From positions 248,001 through 312,000 of the forward strand of contig NZ_AUKG01000001.1 of the NCBI RefSeq assembly GCF_000424625.1: 64,000 bases of DNA. The letters run 5' to 3'. This DNA is from Conexibacter woesei Iso977N. Its GTDB lineage: Bacteria; Actinomycetota; Thermoleophilia; Solirubrobacterales; Solirubrobacteraceae. The notes under the pieces were generated by a model. That model saw only the letters and a list, made by a program, of their open reading frames with translations, did not search any database and was not told the origin of the DNA. The translations under genes and the position numbers were made by a program. Of this stretch, positions 1 to 10,672 are shown piece after piece. How positions within the stretch are numbered: the stretch's first letter is position 1; every line of letters begins with the position of its first letter.

Positions 1-313
1 GGCCACCACCGCCGGCCCCGCCGCGCACGGCGACCGTCCTGCGTGCCCGCTCGGCGACCCGCCGGACCGCGCTCCTGCCGCCGATGACGGTCTCGAGATC
101 TGCGAGCAGCTGCTCGGTCTGCGAGCGGCCGGCCGTCAGCAGCGTCGCGAGCAGCTCCTCGGCGTCCTTGCGCGTCATCCGCCCGCGCCGGACCGCGTCG
201 TCGACCGCGTCCTGGAGGCGGTCGGTCGTCAGCGTCACCGACGACAGCAACCGCTCCCGCACCCGCGCGCTGAGGTCGTCGGCGGCGGCGGGCTTCCTGG
301 GCTGCGGCGACAT
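1..313 (-). CDS. phasin-like helical protein, N-terminal part (runs off the window)
   Basis: A frame opens at the ATG complementary to 311-313 and runs off the left edge without a stop, giving about 104 codons. The product begins MSPQPRKPAA and then forms a long charged, amphipathic helix rich in Arg, Glu, Asp and Leu, with the pattern typical of phasin-like or PHA-granule regulator proteins of soil actinobacteria (a short RxGRMTRKDAEEL stretch followed by SQTEQLL). No membrane segment or signal peptide is visible. The granule role is inferred from this general pattern only. Because the C-terminus is missing, nothing can be said about a terminal Pro/Ala tail. Confidence 0.6.
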   Translation of the reverse strand, partial: MSPQPRKPAAADDLSARVRERLLSSVTLTTDRLQDAVDDAVRRGRMTRKDAEELLATLLTAGRSQTEQLLADLETVIGGRSAVRRVAERARRTVAVRGGAGGGG

Positions 314-496
314 GGCGCCGACCCTACCCACAAACGCCAACGGGTTGGCGCAAGTTCTGGCGATGCACCACGTTCCAGGTGGTGCGACATCCCCACACGG
401 GTCCAGCAACGGGCCACGCGGGCCGACATTTCCCGGAACCCACACACCGACCCACTGGGAAGTGCGGCCCGCGCCCGTTCTGGGGCGTTCAGCGCT
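314..496. promoter_or_regulatory. intergenic region with two short hairpins
   Basis: This gap separates the phasin-like start from the end of argF. It holds two perfect 7-bp stems, CGCCAAC/GTTGGCG near 335-350 and GCACCAC (365-371)/GTGGTGC (379-385). They lie upstream of the leftward phasin-like gene and downstream of leftward argF, so they could be a terminator for argF or operators for the phasin-like gene. There is no T-run after either stem. Confidence 0.3.
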
Positions 497-1381
497 TTAC
501 AGGGCGCCGAGGAGCCACTCGAGCATCGCCTTCTGCGCGTGGCGACGGTTCTCGGCCTGGTCCCAGATGCGCTGGCGGTCGCCGTAGAGCACGGACTCGG
601 TGATCTCCTCGCCGGGGTGTGCCGGCAGGCAGTGCAGCGCGACCGCGCCCGGTGCCGCGGCGTCGAGCAGCGCGTCGTCGATCCGGTAGGGGCCGAGGGC
701 GGCGCGGCGGGCGTCGGCGGTGTCCTCGTCGCCCATCGAGACCCAGACGTCGGTGTAGATCGCCTGCGCGCCGGCGACCGCCTCGCGCGGGTCGTGGACG
801 GTCGTCACGCCGTCGAGCGAGAACTCGGGCGGCGTGGAGCACACGACGTCCAGCCCGGCGATCGACCCCATGTCGTACAGCGAGCGGGCCATGTTGTTGC
901 CGTCGCCCACGTACACCAACTTGAGGCCGTCGAGCCCGCCGAAGCCCTCGCGCAGCGTCAGCAGGTCGGCCAGCACCTGGCACGGGTGCGCGTTCTGGGT
1001 GAGCATGTTGAAGACCGGCAGCTGGTCCTCGGCGGCCAGGCCCTCCAGCTCGCTGTCGGCGTGCGTCCGGACCCCGACCGCCGCGACGTGGCGGCCGAGC
1101 ACGCGCGCCGTGTCGCGCAGGGACTCGCCGCGGCCGAGCTGCAGGTCGCCGTCGCGGATGACCAGCGGGTGGCCGCCCATCTCGACGATCCCGGCCTCGA
1201 AGCTGACGCGCGTGCGGGTCGACGGCTTCTGGAAGATCAGTGCGACCGTCCGGCCGTCCAGCACGCTGGAGGACTGCGGCGCGAGCTTCAGCGCCGCGGC
1301 GCGATCGAGGATCGCGTGGAGGTCGTCGGAGGTGAGCTCGGTTCCGGTCAGCAGGTGGCGCATGGGCGAGCGGGGCATCAT
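497..1381 (-). CDS. argF: ornithine carbamoyltransferase
   Basis: The protein transfers the carbamoyl group of carbamoyl phosphate to ornithine, giving citrulline in arginine synthesis in the cytoplasm. The carbamoyl-phosphate motif STRTR is at residues 54-58 within QKPSTRTRVSFEAG, and the ornithine-side HCLPAH motif is at about residues 250-255, followed by GEEITESVLYG. The length of 294 aa is slightly short for the family (300-335). Three Met codons lie near the start (1381, 1378 and 1363); family alignment (MRHLLTGTEL) favours 1363, and no clear Shine-Dalgarno sequence decides between them. The gene is divergent from the EEP-family gene with only 8 bp between the annotated starts. No other arg gene is adjacent. 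Confidence 0.95.
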   Translation of the reverse strand: MMPRSPMRHLLTGTELTSDDLHAILDRAAALKLAPQSSSVLDGRTVALIFQKPSTRTRVSFEAGIVEMGGHPLVIRDGDLQLGRGESLRDTARVLGRHVAAVGVRTHADSELEGLAAEDQLPVFNMLTQNAHPCQVLADLLTLREGFGGLDGLKLVYVGDGNNMARSLYDMGSIAGLDVVCSTPPEFSLDGVTTVHDPREAVAGAQAIYTDVWVSMGDEDTADARRAALGPYRIDDALLDAAAPGAVALHCLPAHPGEEITESVLYGDRQRIWDQAENRRHAQKAMLEWLLGAL

Positions 1382-1389
1382 AGGACGCT

Positions 1390-2046
1390 GTGCGCGTCAT
1401 CACCTGGAACCTGTTCCACGGCCGCTCGGTCCCTGACACCCCGCGGTCGTTGTTGGAGGAGTTCGGTTCGACCCTCGCCGCGTGGGAGTGGGACGTCGCG
1501 CTCCTGCAGGAGGTCCCGCCGTGGTGGCCGGGACCGCTCGCGCGCGTGTGCGGCGCCGAGGCGCGGGCGGTGCTGACGTCGCGCAACTTCGGCGCGGCGG
1601 CGCGGCGCTGGGCGGCGGAGCGGCGGCCGGACCTGATCAAGTCCAACGGCGGCGGCGCGAACGCGATCCTGGTGCGGCCGGGCGGCGGCGCGATCGGGCG
1701 GCACGCGACAGCGCTGATCCGGTGGTGGCCGGAGCGGCGCTACGTGCACGCGGTTGAGTTGGACGGCGGCCTGTGGGTCGGGAACGTGCACGCGTCGACG
1801 AGGGCGCGGCGCGCGCAGTCCGACATGGGGCGCGCGGGCGGCGCGCTGGCCGGGTGGGCGCGGGGCGCGCCGGCGCTGCTCGGGGGCGACGCGAACGTCG
1901 AGGACCCGCGGGTCGAGGGGTTCACGGACCTGGGCGGCGGCGGGATCGACCGGTTCCTCGGGCGGGGCCTGGAGGGCGCCGAGGTGGAGGTGCTCGACCC
2001 GGGCGCGCTGAGCGACCACGCGCCGGTGCGGATCGCGGTCTCGTAG
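1390..2046 (+). CDS. endonuclease/exonuclease/phosphatase-family protein
   Basis: This 218-aa protein has the EEP fold signature in order: an initial RVITWNLFHG, the metal-binding Glu in LLQEVPPWWPG, GNVHAST in the middle, GGDANVED and a final LSDHAPV. These correspond to the Asn, Glu, His, Asp-Asn and Asp-His residues that bind Mg2+ and cleave phosphodiesters in DNase I-, sphingomyelinase- and phosphatase-type enzymes. The substrate cannot be told from sequence. It has no signal peptide, so it probably acts in the cytoplasm. The GTG start immediately precedes the first beta strand, which fits the family. Confidence 0.85.
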   Translation: MRVITWNLFHGRSVPDTPRSLLEEFGSTLAAWEWDVALLQEVPPWWPGPLARVCGAEARAVLTSRNFGAAARRWAAERRPDLIKSNGGGANAILVRPGGGAIGRHATALIRWWPERRYVHAVELDGGLWVGNVHASTRARRAQSDMGRAGGALAGWARGAPALLGGDANVEDPRVEGFTDLGGGGIDRFLGRGLEGAEVEVLDPGALSDHAPVRIAVS

Positions 2047-2049
2047 GGT
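2044..2049 (+). promoter_or_regulatory. -10 element for a leaderless transcript
   Basis: TAGGGT lies 7 nt before the ATG at 2057 of the cupredoxin gene, so transcription would begin at or next to the start codon. No Shine-Dalgarno sequence precedes that ATG. Confidence 0.4.
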
Positions 2050-2056
2050 CTTGAGG

Positions 2057-2416
2057 ATGCGCCGCGCTGTCCTGCTCCTGTTCGCGTTGTTGTCGTTGTT
2101 GGTTGTCGCCGCGGGTTGCGGCTCGGGCGGCGGCAACGGAAAGGCGACCGTGCTGAAGCCGGGCGAGCAGATCTCGATGAAGGGCCTGCGCTTCCACCCC
2201 GACCACGCGCAGGTGACGGTCGGCCAGAAGGTGACGTGGGTCGACGACGAGTCGGTCCCGCACGACGTCAAGGCCGACTCGGGCGCGAGGTTCCAGTCGG
2301 ACACGTTCGGGCACAAGGGGACGTTCTCGATCACGCCGACGAGGGCCGGGACGATCAAGTACGAGTGCACGCTGCACCCGGGGATGACCGGGAAGCTGAC
2401 CGTCGTCGCGAAGTGA
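2057..2416 (+). CDS. cupredoxin (plastocyanin/azurin-like) lipoprotein
   Basis: The 119-aa product starts with a lipoprotein signal, MRRAVLLL followed by a hydrophobic core and the lipobox VAAGC (Cys21). The mature part is a single cupredoxin domain with a complete type-1 copper site: His69 in VPHDV, then Cys104, His107 and Met110 in YECTLHPGM. It is therefore expected to be a membrane-anchored electron carrier on the outer face. A TTG at 2051 is an alternative start, but the ATG gives the normal signal peptide. The stop overlaps the GTG of the LRR gene (GTGA). Confidence 0.93.
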   Translation: MRRAVLLLFALLSLLVVAAGCGSGGGNGKATVLKPGEQISMKGLRFHPDHAQVTVGQKVTWVDDESVPHDVKADSGARFQSDTFGHKGTFSITPTRAGTIKYECTLHPGMTGKLTVVAK

Positions 2417-3111
2417 GCGGCGCCGCGCTCGACCTCCGCGGGCAGCGCGCGATCGCGCCGGAGGTGTGGGCGCGCAGCGAGTTGTTGCGGTTGGTCGCGG
2501 CGGAGATGGAGCTGCGGGAGCTCCCGCGCGACGTGGAGCGCTTGACGTCCCTTATGACTCTCGATGTGGCTCACAACGCGCTGCGCGACGTGCCGCCGCT
2601 GCCGGGGTCGCTCCGGATCCTCTACCTCGGCGAGAACGCGCTGGACGCGGTGCCGGAGGCGGTCCGGGCGCTGGGCGCGCTGGAGTACCTGGGGATCGAC
2701 GACAACAAACTGGAAGCGCTTCCGGAGTGGATCGGCGAGTTGTCGTCCTTGGTCGAGCTGCGCATCCAAGGCAATGCCATCACCTCGCTCCCGCCCGCGC
2801 TCGGCGCGCTCAAGGACCTCCGCGAGCTCCACACCCGCGGCAACGGCCTGACCGAGCTGCCCGGGACGATCGCCGGCCTCGCCTCGCTGCGCCACCTGGA
2901 TCTCCGCGACAACCAGCTCCAGGAGCTCCCGGCGAGCATCGCGGCGCTCGACCGCCTCGACGTCCTCGACCTCCGCGCCAACCCGCTCCGCGCCCTGCCC
3001 GAGCTCCCACCGAACCTCAAGAAGCTCGACCTCCGCTGGACGCCCTTCTTCCCGGACCTCCCACCCGCCGCCCAAGCGGCGCGCGACCGCGGAGCCGTCG
3101 TCCTCAACTAG
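2413..3111 (+). CDS. leucine-rich repeat protein
   Basis: The 232-aa protein consists almost entirely of about eight tandem LRRs of 20-23 residues with the pattern LxxLxLxxNxLxxLPxxL, for example LEYLGIDDNKLEALPEW and LRHLDLRDNQLQELPAS. It ends with a capping segment (PELPPNLKKLDLRWTPFF). The repeats resemble the bacterial small-LRR type seen in protein-interaction proteins. No signal peptide or enzymatic domain is present, so it is probably a cytoplasmic binding protein with an unknown partner. The GTG start overlaps the cupredoxin stop, suggesting translational coupling although no shared function is evident. Confidence 0.88.
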   Translation: MSGAALDLRGQRAIAPEVWARSELLRLVAAEMELRELPRDVERLTSLMTLDVAHNALRDVPPLPGSLRILYLGENALDAVPEAVRALGALEYLGIDDNKLEALPEWIGELSSLVELRIQGNAITSLPPALGALKDLRELHTRGNGLTELPGTIAGLASLRHLDLRDNQLQELPASIAALDRLDVLDLRANPLRALPELPPNLKKLDLRWTPFFPDLPPAAQAARDRGAVVLN

Positions 3112-3602
3112 TGGACGAGCACCTTCAGGCCGACCATCAGCCCGCCCAGCGCGACGTTGAGGAAGCCGAAGAGGATCGGGCTGGCGCGGCGGTAGCCGAG
3201 GGCGCGGCCGACGGCGACGCCCCAGCCGAAGAGGCCGACGAGGCCCATGCCGATCGCCGCCCAGCCTGCCGCCTTGCGGTCCAGGATGCCGGCGACGCCG
3301 AGGATCAGCGGGATCGAGGGCAGGATCGCCGCCTCGAGGATCCCGATCTCCTCGCTGGCGTGCTCGCCCGCGATGTCCAGCCACGACCGTGCCGGGAACT
3401 CGACGCGCGAGGCCAGCGTGTCGGCGTAGACGTGGACGATCCAGAACACGAAGCTGGTGACGAGGACGCCGCCGAGCACGATGTCCGCCGACGCCCTGCC
3501 GGACTTCGTCAGCGCGATGATCACCGCCAGGACGAGCACCGTCCCGTAGAGCCCGCCGCTGCGCGGCGGCTCACGCGGCGGGTCGGCCTGCTCCGGGCTC
3601 AC
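3108..3602 (-). CDS. multi-pass membrane protein, VIT-like
   Basis: The 164-aa product has four or five hydrophobic segments: GLYGTVLVLAVIIAL, IVLGGVLVTSFVFWIV, ILEAAILPSIPLILGVAG, AAIGMGLVGLFGWGV and ILFGFLNVALGGLMVG. A short soluble stretch EHASEEIGILEA lies between segments. No transport motif is recognised, and its stop is next to that of the converging LRR gene. The GTG start at 3602 overlaps the stop of the upstream methyltransferase gene (GTGA), so the two are probably co-translated. Confidence 0.75.
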   Translation of the reverse strand: MSPEQADPPREPPRSGGLYGTVLVLAVIIALTKSGRASADIVLGGVLVTSFVFWIVHVYADTLASRVEFPARSWLDIAGEHASEEIGILEAAILPSIPLILGVAGILDRKAAGWAAIGMGLVGLFGWGVAVGRALGYRRASPILFGFLNVALGGLMVGLKVLVH

Positions 3603-4357
3603 GACGCGGTCTCCGCCACGACCAGGCGCGCGCCGACGTCGAGCGCGTCCACGTCCATGATGTCGCCGTGCCGCGCCGCCCAGGCGCCGGACTCCAGGTC
3701 GGCGCGCAGCGCGGCGACCGCGCGCGGCTCGGCGTCGGCCGGCAGCTTGGACCAGACCGACGTCGCGGCGCGCACCGCCGGGTCCAGGTAGGCCTCCGGC
3801 CGGCGCCAGTGGGCGTGGAAGAACGCGTCCTGCACGTCCCACGGGATCGGGACCGGCGTGAGCGTCGCGTCCGGCGCCAGGTAGGTCCGGGCGCGCTCGC
3901 CCAGCGACGGGCCGCGCTGCGAGTAGGTGATGAACTCGGGCACGTAGTCGGTGACCAGCCAGAAGCGCCGGACCTCCGCGTTGTCCCAGTTGAACAGCAC
4001 GACCCGGCGCCCGACGCGCGCGCACTCGCGCAGCCCGGTCGCCCAGTCCGACCAGTGATGATCGCTGAGCACGCTCATCACGACGTCGAACGCGTCGTCG
4101 TCGAACGGCAGCGCCTCGGCGCTCGCCGCGACGCACGGCGCCGCACCCCGCGGCCGCTGCGCCCGCATCACCGCGCTGGGCTCGACCGCGACGACCCGCC
4201 GGTCCGGCGGCTCGTAGCTCCCGGTCCCAGCGCCGACGTTCAGGACCGTCTCGGCATCGCCGAACCCAGCCCAGATGACCCGCGCGAGCCGCGGGTCCGC
4301 ACGGCGCAAGCCGCCGTAGTCCGTCCCGATCGCGTCGTACAGCTCGCCCGCCAGCAT
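3599..4357 (-). CDS. class I SAM-dependent methyltransferase
   Basis: The 252-aa protein has a Rossmann methyltransferase core: motif I is VLNVGAGTGSYE, the acidic ribose-binding strand ends VVAVEPS, and ALPFDDDAFDVVMSVLSDHHW covers motifs II-III. The substrate is unknown; the overall layout (UbiE/Methyltransf_11 type) suggests a small molecule. The ATG at 4357 is the natural start because the upstream part of the open frame is out of family. It lies downstream of the NTF2-like and thiG genes on the same strand and overlaps the membrane-protein gene after it. Confidence 0.88.
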   Translation of the reverse strand: MLAGELYDAIGTDYGGLRRADPRLARVIWAGFGDAETVLNVGAGTGSYEPPDRRVVAVEPSAVMRAQRPRGAAPCVAASAEALPFDDDAFDVVMSVLSDHHWSDWATGLRECARVGRRVVLFNWDNAEVRRFWLVTDYVPEFITYSQRGPSLGERARTYLAPDATLTPVPIPWDVQDAFFHAHWRRPEAYLDPAVRAATSVWSKLPADAEPRAVAALRADLESGAWAARHGDIMDVDALDVGARLVVAETAS

Positions 4358-4374
4358 CGGCGCAGCATCGCGGT

Positions 4375-6921
<2,547 letters not shown>

Positions 6922-6981
6922 GCCCTGTCGAGCGTATCGCCGCGCGCGACCGTGCCGTCAGTTGCCACACTGACGCGCCGA

Positions 6982-8073
6982 ATGACGTCGTCCCTGCTCC
7001 AGCGCCGTCGCCGGCGGCTCGCCGCCGCGCGGCTGTACCTCGTCAGCGACGCCCGGCCGGGCGGGCGCGACCTCGAGAGCGTGCTCGCCCCCGCGCTGCG
7101 CGGTGGCGTCGACATCTTCCAGCTGCGCTGCAAGGACGCCACCGACGCCGAGATCCTCGAGGCGGCGCAGGTCGCCCGCGAGTGGTGCGAGGTCGCCGAC
7201 GCGTTGTTCATCATCAACGATCGCCCGGACCTCGTGGCGGCCACCGGCGCCGACGGCGTCCACGTCGGCCAGGACGACACGCCCGTCGCCGAGGCACGCC
7301 GGATCGCGGGGCCGGACGCGCTCGTCGGGCTCTCCACGCACTCGCCCGAGCAGGTCGACGCCGCCCACGAGCAGGGCGCCGACTACATCGGCGTCGGCCC
7401 CGTCCACACGACGCCGACCAAGCCCGGCCGCCCCGCGGTCGGCCCCGACCTCGTCACCTACGCCGCGCTCAACGCGACGCTCCCGTGGTTCGCGATCGGC
7501 GGCGTCGACACCGACACCATCGACCCGGTGATGCTCGCGGGCGCCAACCGCGTCGCGGTCGTCCGGGCGATCACCGAGGCCGAAGACCCCGAGCGCGTCA
7601 CCCGCCAGCTCGCCCACGCGCTGGAGATCGGGCCGCCCGGCGCGCGCAGGCCGCGCAAGTCCTCCGAGGAGCGCACCGCCGAGATCCAGGCGACGCTCGA
7701 GCCGATCCCAGAGGGCGTCCGCCCGCTGCCGCTGCAGATCGCCACCGCGACCGCGATCGCGCTCGGCCTCGTCAACCTCGTGCTCGCGATCACCGGCCAC
7801 AGCGGCAGGGGCGGCGCCGGGACGCTGCTCGTCTACTGCGCGCTGATGTTCGCCGCCGCCTACGGGATGTGGAACAAGCGCTACCTCGCGGTGCTGCTGT
7901 TCCAGATCCTGCTGGCGGTCCTGGTCGTCTTCTTCTTCCTGTTCCTGCTGCGCGCCTCGTCGGTCGGCGACGTCGCGCTCAGCCTCGCCGTGATGCTCCC
8001 CGCGGGCGCGTTGTTCTGGAAGCTGGTGCGGGTCCTCGCCCGGCTCCAGATCCCGCCCGCGCGCACCGCCTGA
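6982..8073 (+). CDS. thiE: thiamine-phosphate synthase fused to a C-terminal membrane domain
   Basis: Residues 15-216 form a ThiE TIM barrel that joins HMP-pyrophosphate and thiazole phosphate: RLYLVSDARP, FQLRCKDA, FIINDRPDLVAATGADGVHVGQDD, GLSTHSPEQ, YIGVGPVHTTPTKPG and FAIGGVDTD are all present and look functional. A charged linker (217-248) follows, then about 110 residues with four hydrophobic segments (about 251-271, 281-298, 301-323 and 330-350). ThiE enzymes are normally 205-225 aa and soluble, so this 363-aa form appears to be membrane-tethered. The ATG at 6982 is chosen because family homology starts soon after. Confidence 0.93.
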   Translation: MTSSLLQRRRRRLAAARLYLVSDARPGGRDLESVLAPALRGGVDIFQLRCKDATDAEILEAAQVAREWCEVADALFIINDRPDLVAATGADGVHVGQDDTPVAEARRIAGPDALVGLSTHSPEQVDAAHEQGADYIGVGPVHTTPTKPGRPAVGPDLVTYAALNATLPWFAIGGVDTDTIDPVMLAGANRVAVVRAITEAEDPERVTRQLAHALEIGPPGARRPRKSSEERTAEIQATLEPIPEGVRPLPLQIATATAIALGLVNLVLAITGHSGRGGAGTLLVYCALMFAAAYGMWNKRYLAVLLFQILLAVLVVFFFLFLLRASSVGDVALSLAVMLPAGALFWKLVRVLARLQIPPARTA

Positions 8074-8115
8074 ACGGCACACCCGACCGGGCGTAGGGTC
8101 CGACCACCCGTTCGC

Positions 8116-8121
8116 TACATT
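8116..8121 (+). promoter_or_regulatory. -10 element for a leaderless lpd transcript
   Basis: TACATT ends 7 nt before the lpd ATG at 8129. That spacing puts the transcription start on the A of the ATG, and no ribosome-binding site precedes this codon. Confidence 0.5.
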
Positions 8122-8128
8122 GCGAGTC

Positions 8129-9466
8129 ATGTCCGACACGACGTTCGATGTCATCGTCATCGGTTCGGGACCCGGCGGCTACGTCGCCGCCGTGCGGTCC
8201 GCGCAGCTCGGGATGAAGACGGCGGTGATCGAGCGCGACGACGTCGTCGGCGGCCGCTGCTTGAACTACGCCTGCATCCCGGCCAAGGCGGTCCTCCGCT
8301 CGGCCGACATCCTCTCCGAGGTCCGCGACGCGGGCGAGTTCGGGATCAACCTCAACGGCACCGAGCCGACCGTCGACTTCGGCGCGATCGGCGAGCGCCG
8401 CAGGAAGGTCATCACGACGCTGACCGGCGGCGTGTCGGGGCTGTTCACCAAGAACAACATCGAGGTCATCTCCGGCGAGGCGTCGCTGACGCCCGACGGC
8501 GGCGTCAAGGTCGGCGACACGGTCTACACGGCCAACAAGGGCGTCGTGCTCGCGACCGGCTCGGTCCGCAAGCCGCTGCCCGGCCTGGACTACGGCGCCA
8601 ACGTCATCGGGACCGAGGAGGCGTGGGCGCTGAACGAGCTGCCCGGGACGCTCGCGGTCATCGGCGCGGGCGCGTCGGGCACGGAGATCGCCTCGGCCTA
8701 CCAGCGCCTCGGCACGCAGGTCACGCTCTACGAGGGCCTCGACCGCGTGCTGCCGACCGAGGACGCCGACATCTCGAAGGCCGCCAACCGCGGCTTCAAG
8801 AAGCAGGGCATCGAGATCAAGACCAACACCTTCTTCGACGCCGCCGACACCGGCAACTACGACTACGTCGTGATCGCCGCGGGCCGTGGCCCGGACGTCG
8901 CGGCGCTCGGCCTCGACGGCATCGAGCTGACCGACGCCGGCCTGATCAAGGTCGACGGCGCGATGAGGACGAGCAAGCCCAAGGTGTACGCCATCGGCGA
9001 CCTCGTGCCCGGCCCCGCGCTGGCGCACAAGGCGTCCGACGAGGGCGTCATCGCGGTCGAGGACGCCGCGGGCCTGAGGACGCACCCGATCTCCTACCTC
9101 GACATCCCGCGCGCCACGTTCTGCACGCCGAACGTCGCGAGCTTCGGCCTGACCGAGGCGCAGGCCAAGGAGCAGGGCTACGACGTCACGGTCGGCAAGG
9201 TCCAGTACGGCGCGGTCGGCGCGGGCACGGTCTACGGCGACCGCACCGGCGTCATCAAGATCGTCGGCGACAAGAAGTACGGCGAGATGCTCGGCGGCCA
9301 CATCGTCGGGACCAAGGCCACCGAGTTGATCCAGGAGCTCGTCAACGTGAAGCTCCTGGAGGGCGGCTACCCCGAGGTCGCGAGGATGATCCACGGCCAT
9401 CCGACGCTGTCGGAAGGCGTGATGGAGGCGGCGCGCGCCGCCGACGGCTGGCTCATCCACGGCTAG
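8129..9466 (+). CDS. lpdA: dihydrolipoyl dehydrogenase (E3)
   Basis: E3 reoxidises dihydrolipoamide of 2-oxoacid dehydrogenase or glycine-cleavage complexes with NAD+. The 445-aa protein has the FAD motif VIVIGSGPGGYVAA, the redox-active disulfide Cys44-Cys49 in GGRCLNYACIPAK, the NAD-binding LAVIGAGASGTEIAS, the second FAD motif KVYAIGDLVPGPALAHKA, and the C-terminal HPTLSE catalytic His-Glu pair. A TTG at 8120 is an alternative upstream start, but the promoter position favours 8129. The lipoate enzymes lipA and lipB and an E1-like pair lie further right, although not in one operon. Confidence 0.95.
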   Translation: MSDTTFDVIVIGSGPGGYVAAVRSAQLGMKTAVIERDDVVGGRCLNYACIPAKAVLRSADILSEVRDAGEFGINLNGTEPTVDFGAIGERRRKVITTLTGGVSGLFTKNNIEVISGEASLTPDGGVKVGDTVYTANKGVVLATGSVRKPLPGLDYGANVIGTEEAWALNELPGTLAVIGAGASGTEIASAYQRLGTQVTLYEGLDRVLPTEDADISKAANRGFKKQGIEIKTNTFFDAADTGNYDYVVIAAGRGPDVAALGLDGIELTDAGLIKVDGAMRTSKPKVYAIGDLVPGPALAHKASDEGVIAVEDAAGLRTHPISYLDIPRATFCTPNVASFGLTEAQAKEQGYDVTVGKVQYGAVGAGTVYGDRTGVIKIVGDKKYGEMLGGHIVGTKATELIQELVNVKLLEGGYPEVARMIHGHPTLSEGVMEAARAADGWLIHG

Positions 9467-9478
9467 TTGTAGGACCTG

Positions 9479-10099
9479 ATGGGCGGCCTGGAGGTCACGC
9501 AGCACGGCGGCGACGGCGACGAGGACGCCGGCGCGCCGCCGGAGCCGGAGCGCGCGGCCTTCTACTTCGACTTCGCCTCGCCGGTCGCGTACCTCGCGGC
9601 CGAGCGCGTGCTCGCGACGCTGCCGTTCGCCGCGGAGTGGATCCCGATCCGCGCGCCGCGCGCTTGGGACGACGGCTTCCGCTGCGCCGCCGAGCGCGAG
9701 GCCGCGCAGGAGGATGTTGTCCGTGTTGCCGGCGCGCGCTCGCTGCAGGCGGTCCGCTGGCCGCCGGAGGGCTTCGCGAGCGAGACCGCGCTGCGCGCCG
9801 CGACGTACGCCAAGTCGATCGGGCGCGTCGTCGCGTTCTCGCTGGCCGCGTTCCGCCAGGCGTATGCCGGCGGGGCCGACCTGAGCGACACCGACATGGT
9901 GTTGATCGCGGCGAGCGCGTGCGAGATGCACCCGCGCGCCGTGCTGCAGGCGCTGGAGCGCGCGGCGGTCGAGCGGGAGCTGACGGCCGCGACCGCACTG
10001 GCGGTCGCGCGCGGTGTGACCGAGGTGCCGACCGTCTGGATCCCCGACGGCCGGCTGCTGGAGGGCGACGCCGCACTGGACTCCGTCACCGCGCCATGA
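9479..10099 (+). CDS. DsbA-family / HCCA isomerase-like thioredoxin-fold protein
   Basis: The 206-aa protein starts with an acidic, disordered 20-residue tail. It then enters FYFDFASPVAYLAAERV, the N-terminal strand-helix typical of 2-hydroxychromene-2-carboxylate isomerases and kappa-class GSTs (DSBA fold). The end (VARGVTEVPTVWIPDGRLLEGD) is the cis-Pro region (VPT) of this fold. The CxxC of true DsbA proteins is absent; Ser-Pro occupies that place, as in HCCA isomerases. The substrate is unknown. Its stop overlaps the next ATG (ATGA). Confidence 0.82.
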   Translation: MGGLEVTQHGGDGDEDAGAPPEPERAAFYFDFASPVAYLAAERVLATLPFAAEWIPIRAPRAWDDGFRCAAEREAAQEDVVRVAGARSLQAVRWPPEGFASETALRAATYAKSIGRVVAFSLAAFRQAYAGGADLSDTDMVLIAASACEMHPRAVLQALERAAVERELTAATALAVARGVTEVPTVWIPDGRLLEGDAALDSVTAP

Positions 10100-10305
10100 A
10101 GGCTCGCGCCCGCTACGAGGTCCTGGTGGAGCGCGACTCGATCGAGGTCGTCGACCTCGACCAGGGCGAGGGCATCCTGTTCTGGGACTGCACGCCCCGC
10201 CAGCGCCGCCGCATGCACGAGGCGCTGATCCGCGACCTCGACCGCCTCAGCCCGCAGGACTTCCTGTACGAGTGGGCCGTGGCCGAGCCGTCGCAGTTCG
10301 ACTGA
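10096..10305 (+). CDS. small conserved-looking protein of unknown function
   Basis: A 69-aa acidic protein begins MKARARYEVLVERD and contains VVDLDQGEGILFWDCTPRQRRRMHEALIRDLDRL. It is joined to the preceding gene by an ATGA overlap and shows the same codon use, so it is probably real. I do not recognise the family. Its last 59 bp overlap the 3' end of the converging SRPBCC gene. Confidence 0.65.
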   Translation: MKARARYEVLVERDSIEVVDLDQGEGILFWDCTPRQRRRMHEALIRDLDRLSPQDFLYEWAVAEPSQFD

Positions 10306-10657
10306 GCCGCCGCAGCATGAGGCGGATCACCGGGCCGTAGGCGGCGCCGAGGGCGCGCTCGAGCGGCGGCGGTGCGGAGAGGGTGATCGTCAGGGTGTCC
10401 GGCGTGACGACGTGGTCCATCGTCACGGCGCCGCCGACGCGCCACGTCCACGAGCGGGTGCCCTTGTTGATGATCTTGGCCGGGACCGGCACGACGCCCA
10501 CCAGCCGGACGAACCCACTGCGCCCGATCTCCACCTCTGGCTCACCCAGCCCCCACGCGCCGCGGACATGCGGCGCCCACTCGTGCCACCGCCCCGGCTG
10601 CGCGAGCAGCGCCCACGCTGCGTCCGGCGCGTCGCACGGGACCTCGTAGCGGAGCAT
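10247..10657 (-). CDS. SRPBCC-fold (polyketide cyclase/START-like) protein
   Basis: The 136-aa product begins MLRYEVPCDAPDAAWALLAQPGRWHEW, the usual first strand and helix of the SRPBCC ligand-binding fold, followed by alternating strands (SGFVRLVGVVPVPAKI, RSWTWRVGGAVTMDHVV) and a C-terminal helix. Such proteins bind lipids or small hydrophobic ligands; the ligand is unknown. The final 20 or so residues are Arg/Pro/Thr-rich and fall inside the antisense overlap with the 69-aa gene, so they are probably not constrained. Confidence 0.75.
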   Translation of the reverse strand: MLRYEVPCDAPDAAWALLAQPGRWHEWAPHVRGAWGLGEPEVEIGRSGFVRLVGVVPVPAKIINKGTRSWTWRVGGAVTMDHVVTPDTLTITLSAPPPLERALGAAYGPVIRLMLRRLSRTATARPRPTRTGSPAG

Positions 10658-10672
10658 GCCCCGGGATACGCG

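Noticed and set aside
6922-6981. TPP riboswitch before the thi genes
   Set aside because: The divergent gap is only 60 bp and has none of the conserved TPP-aptamer segments.
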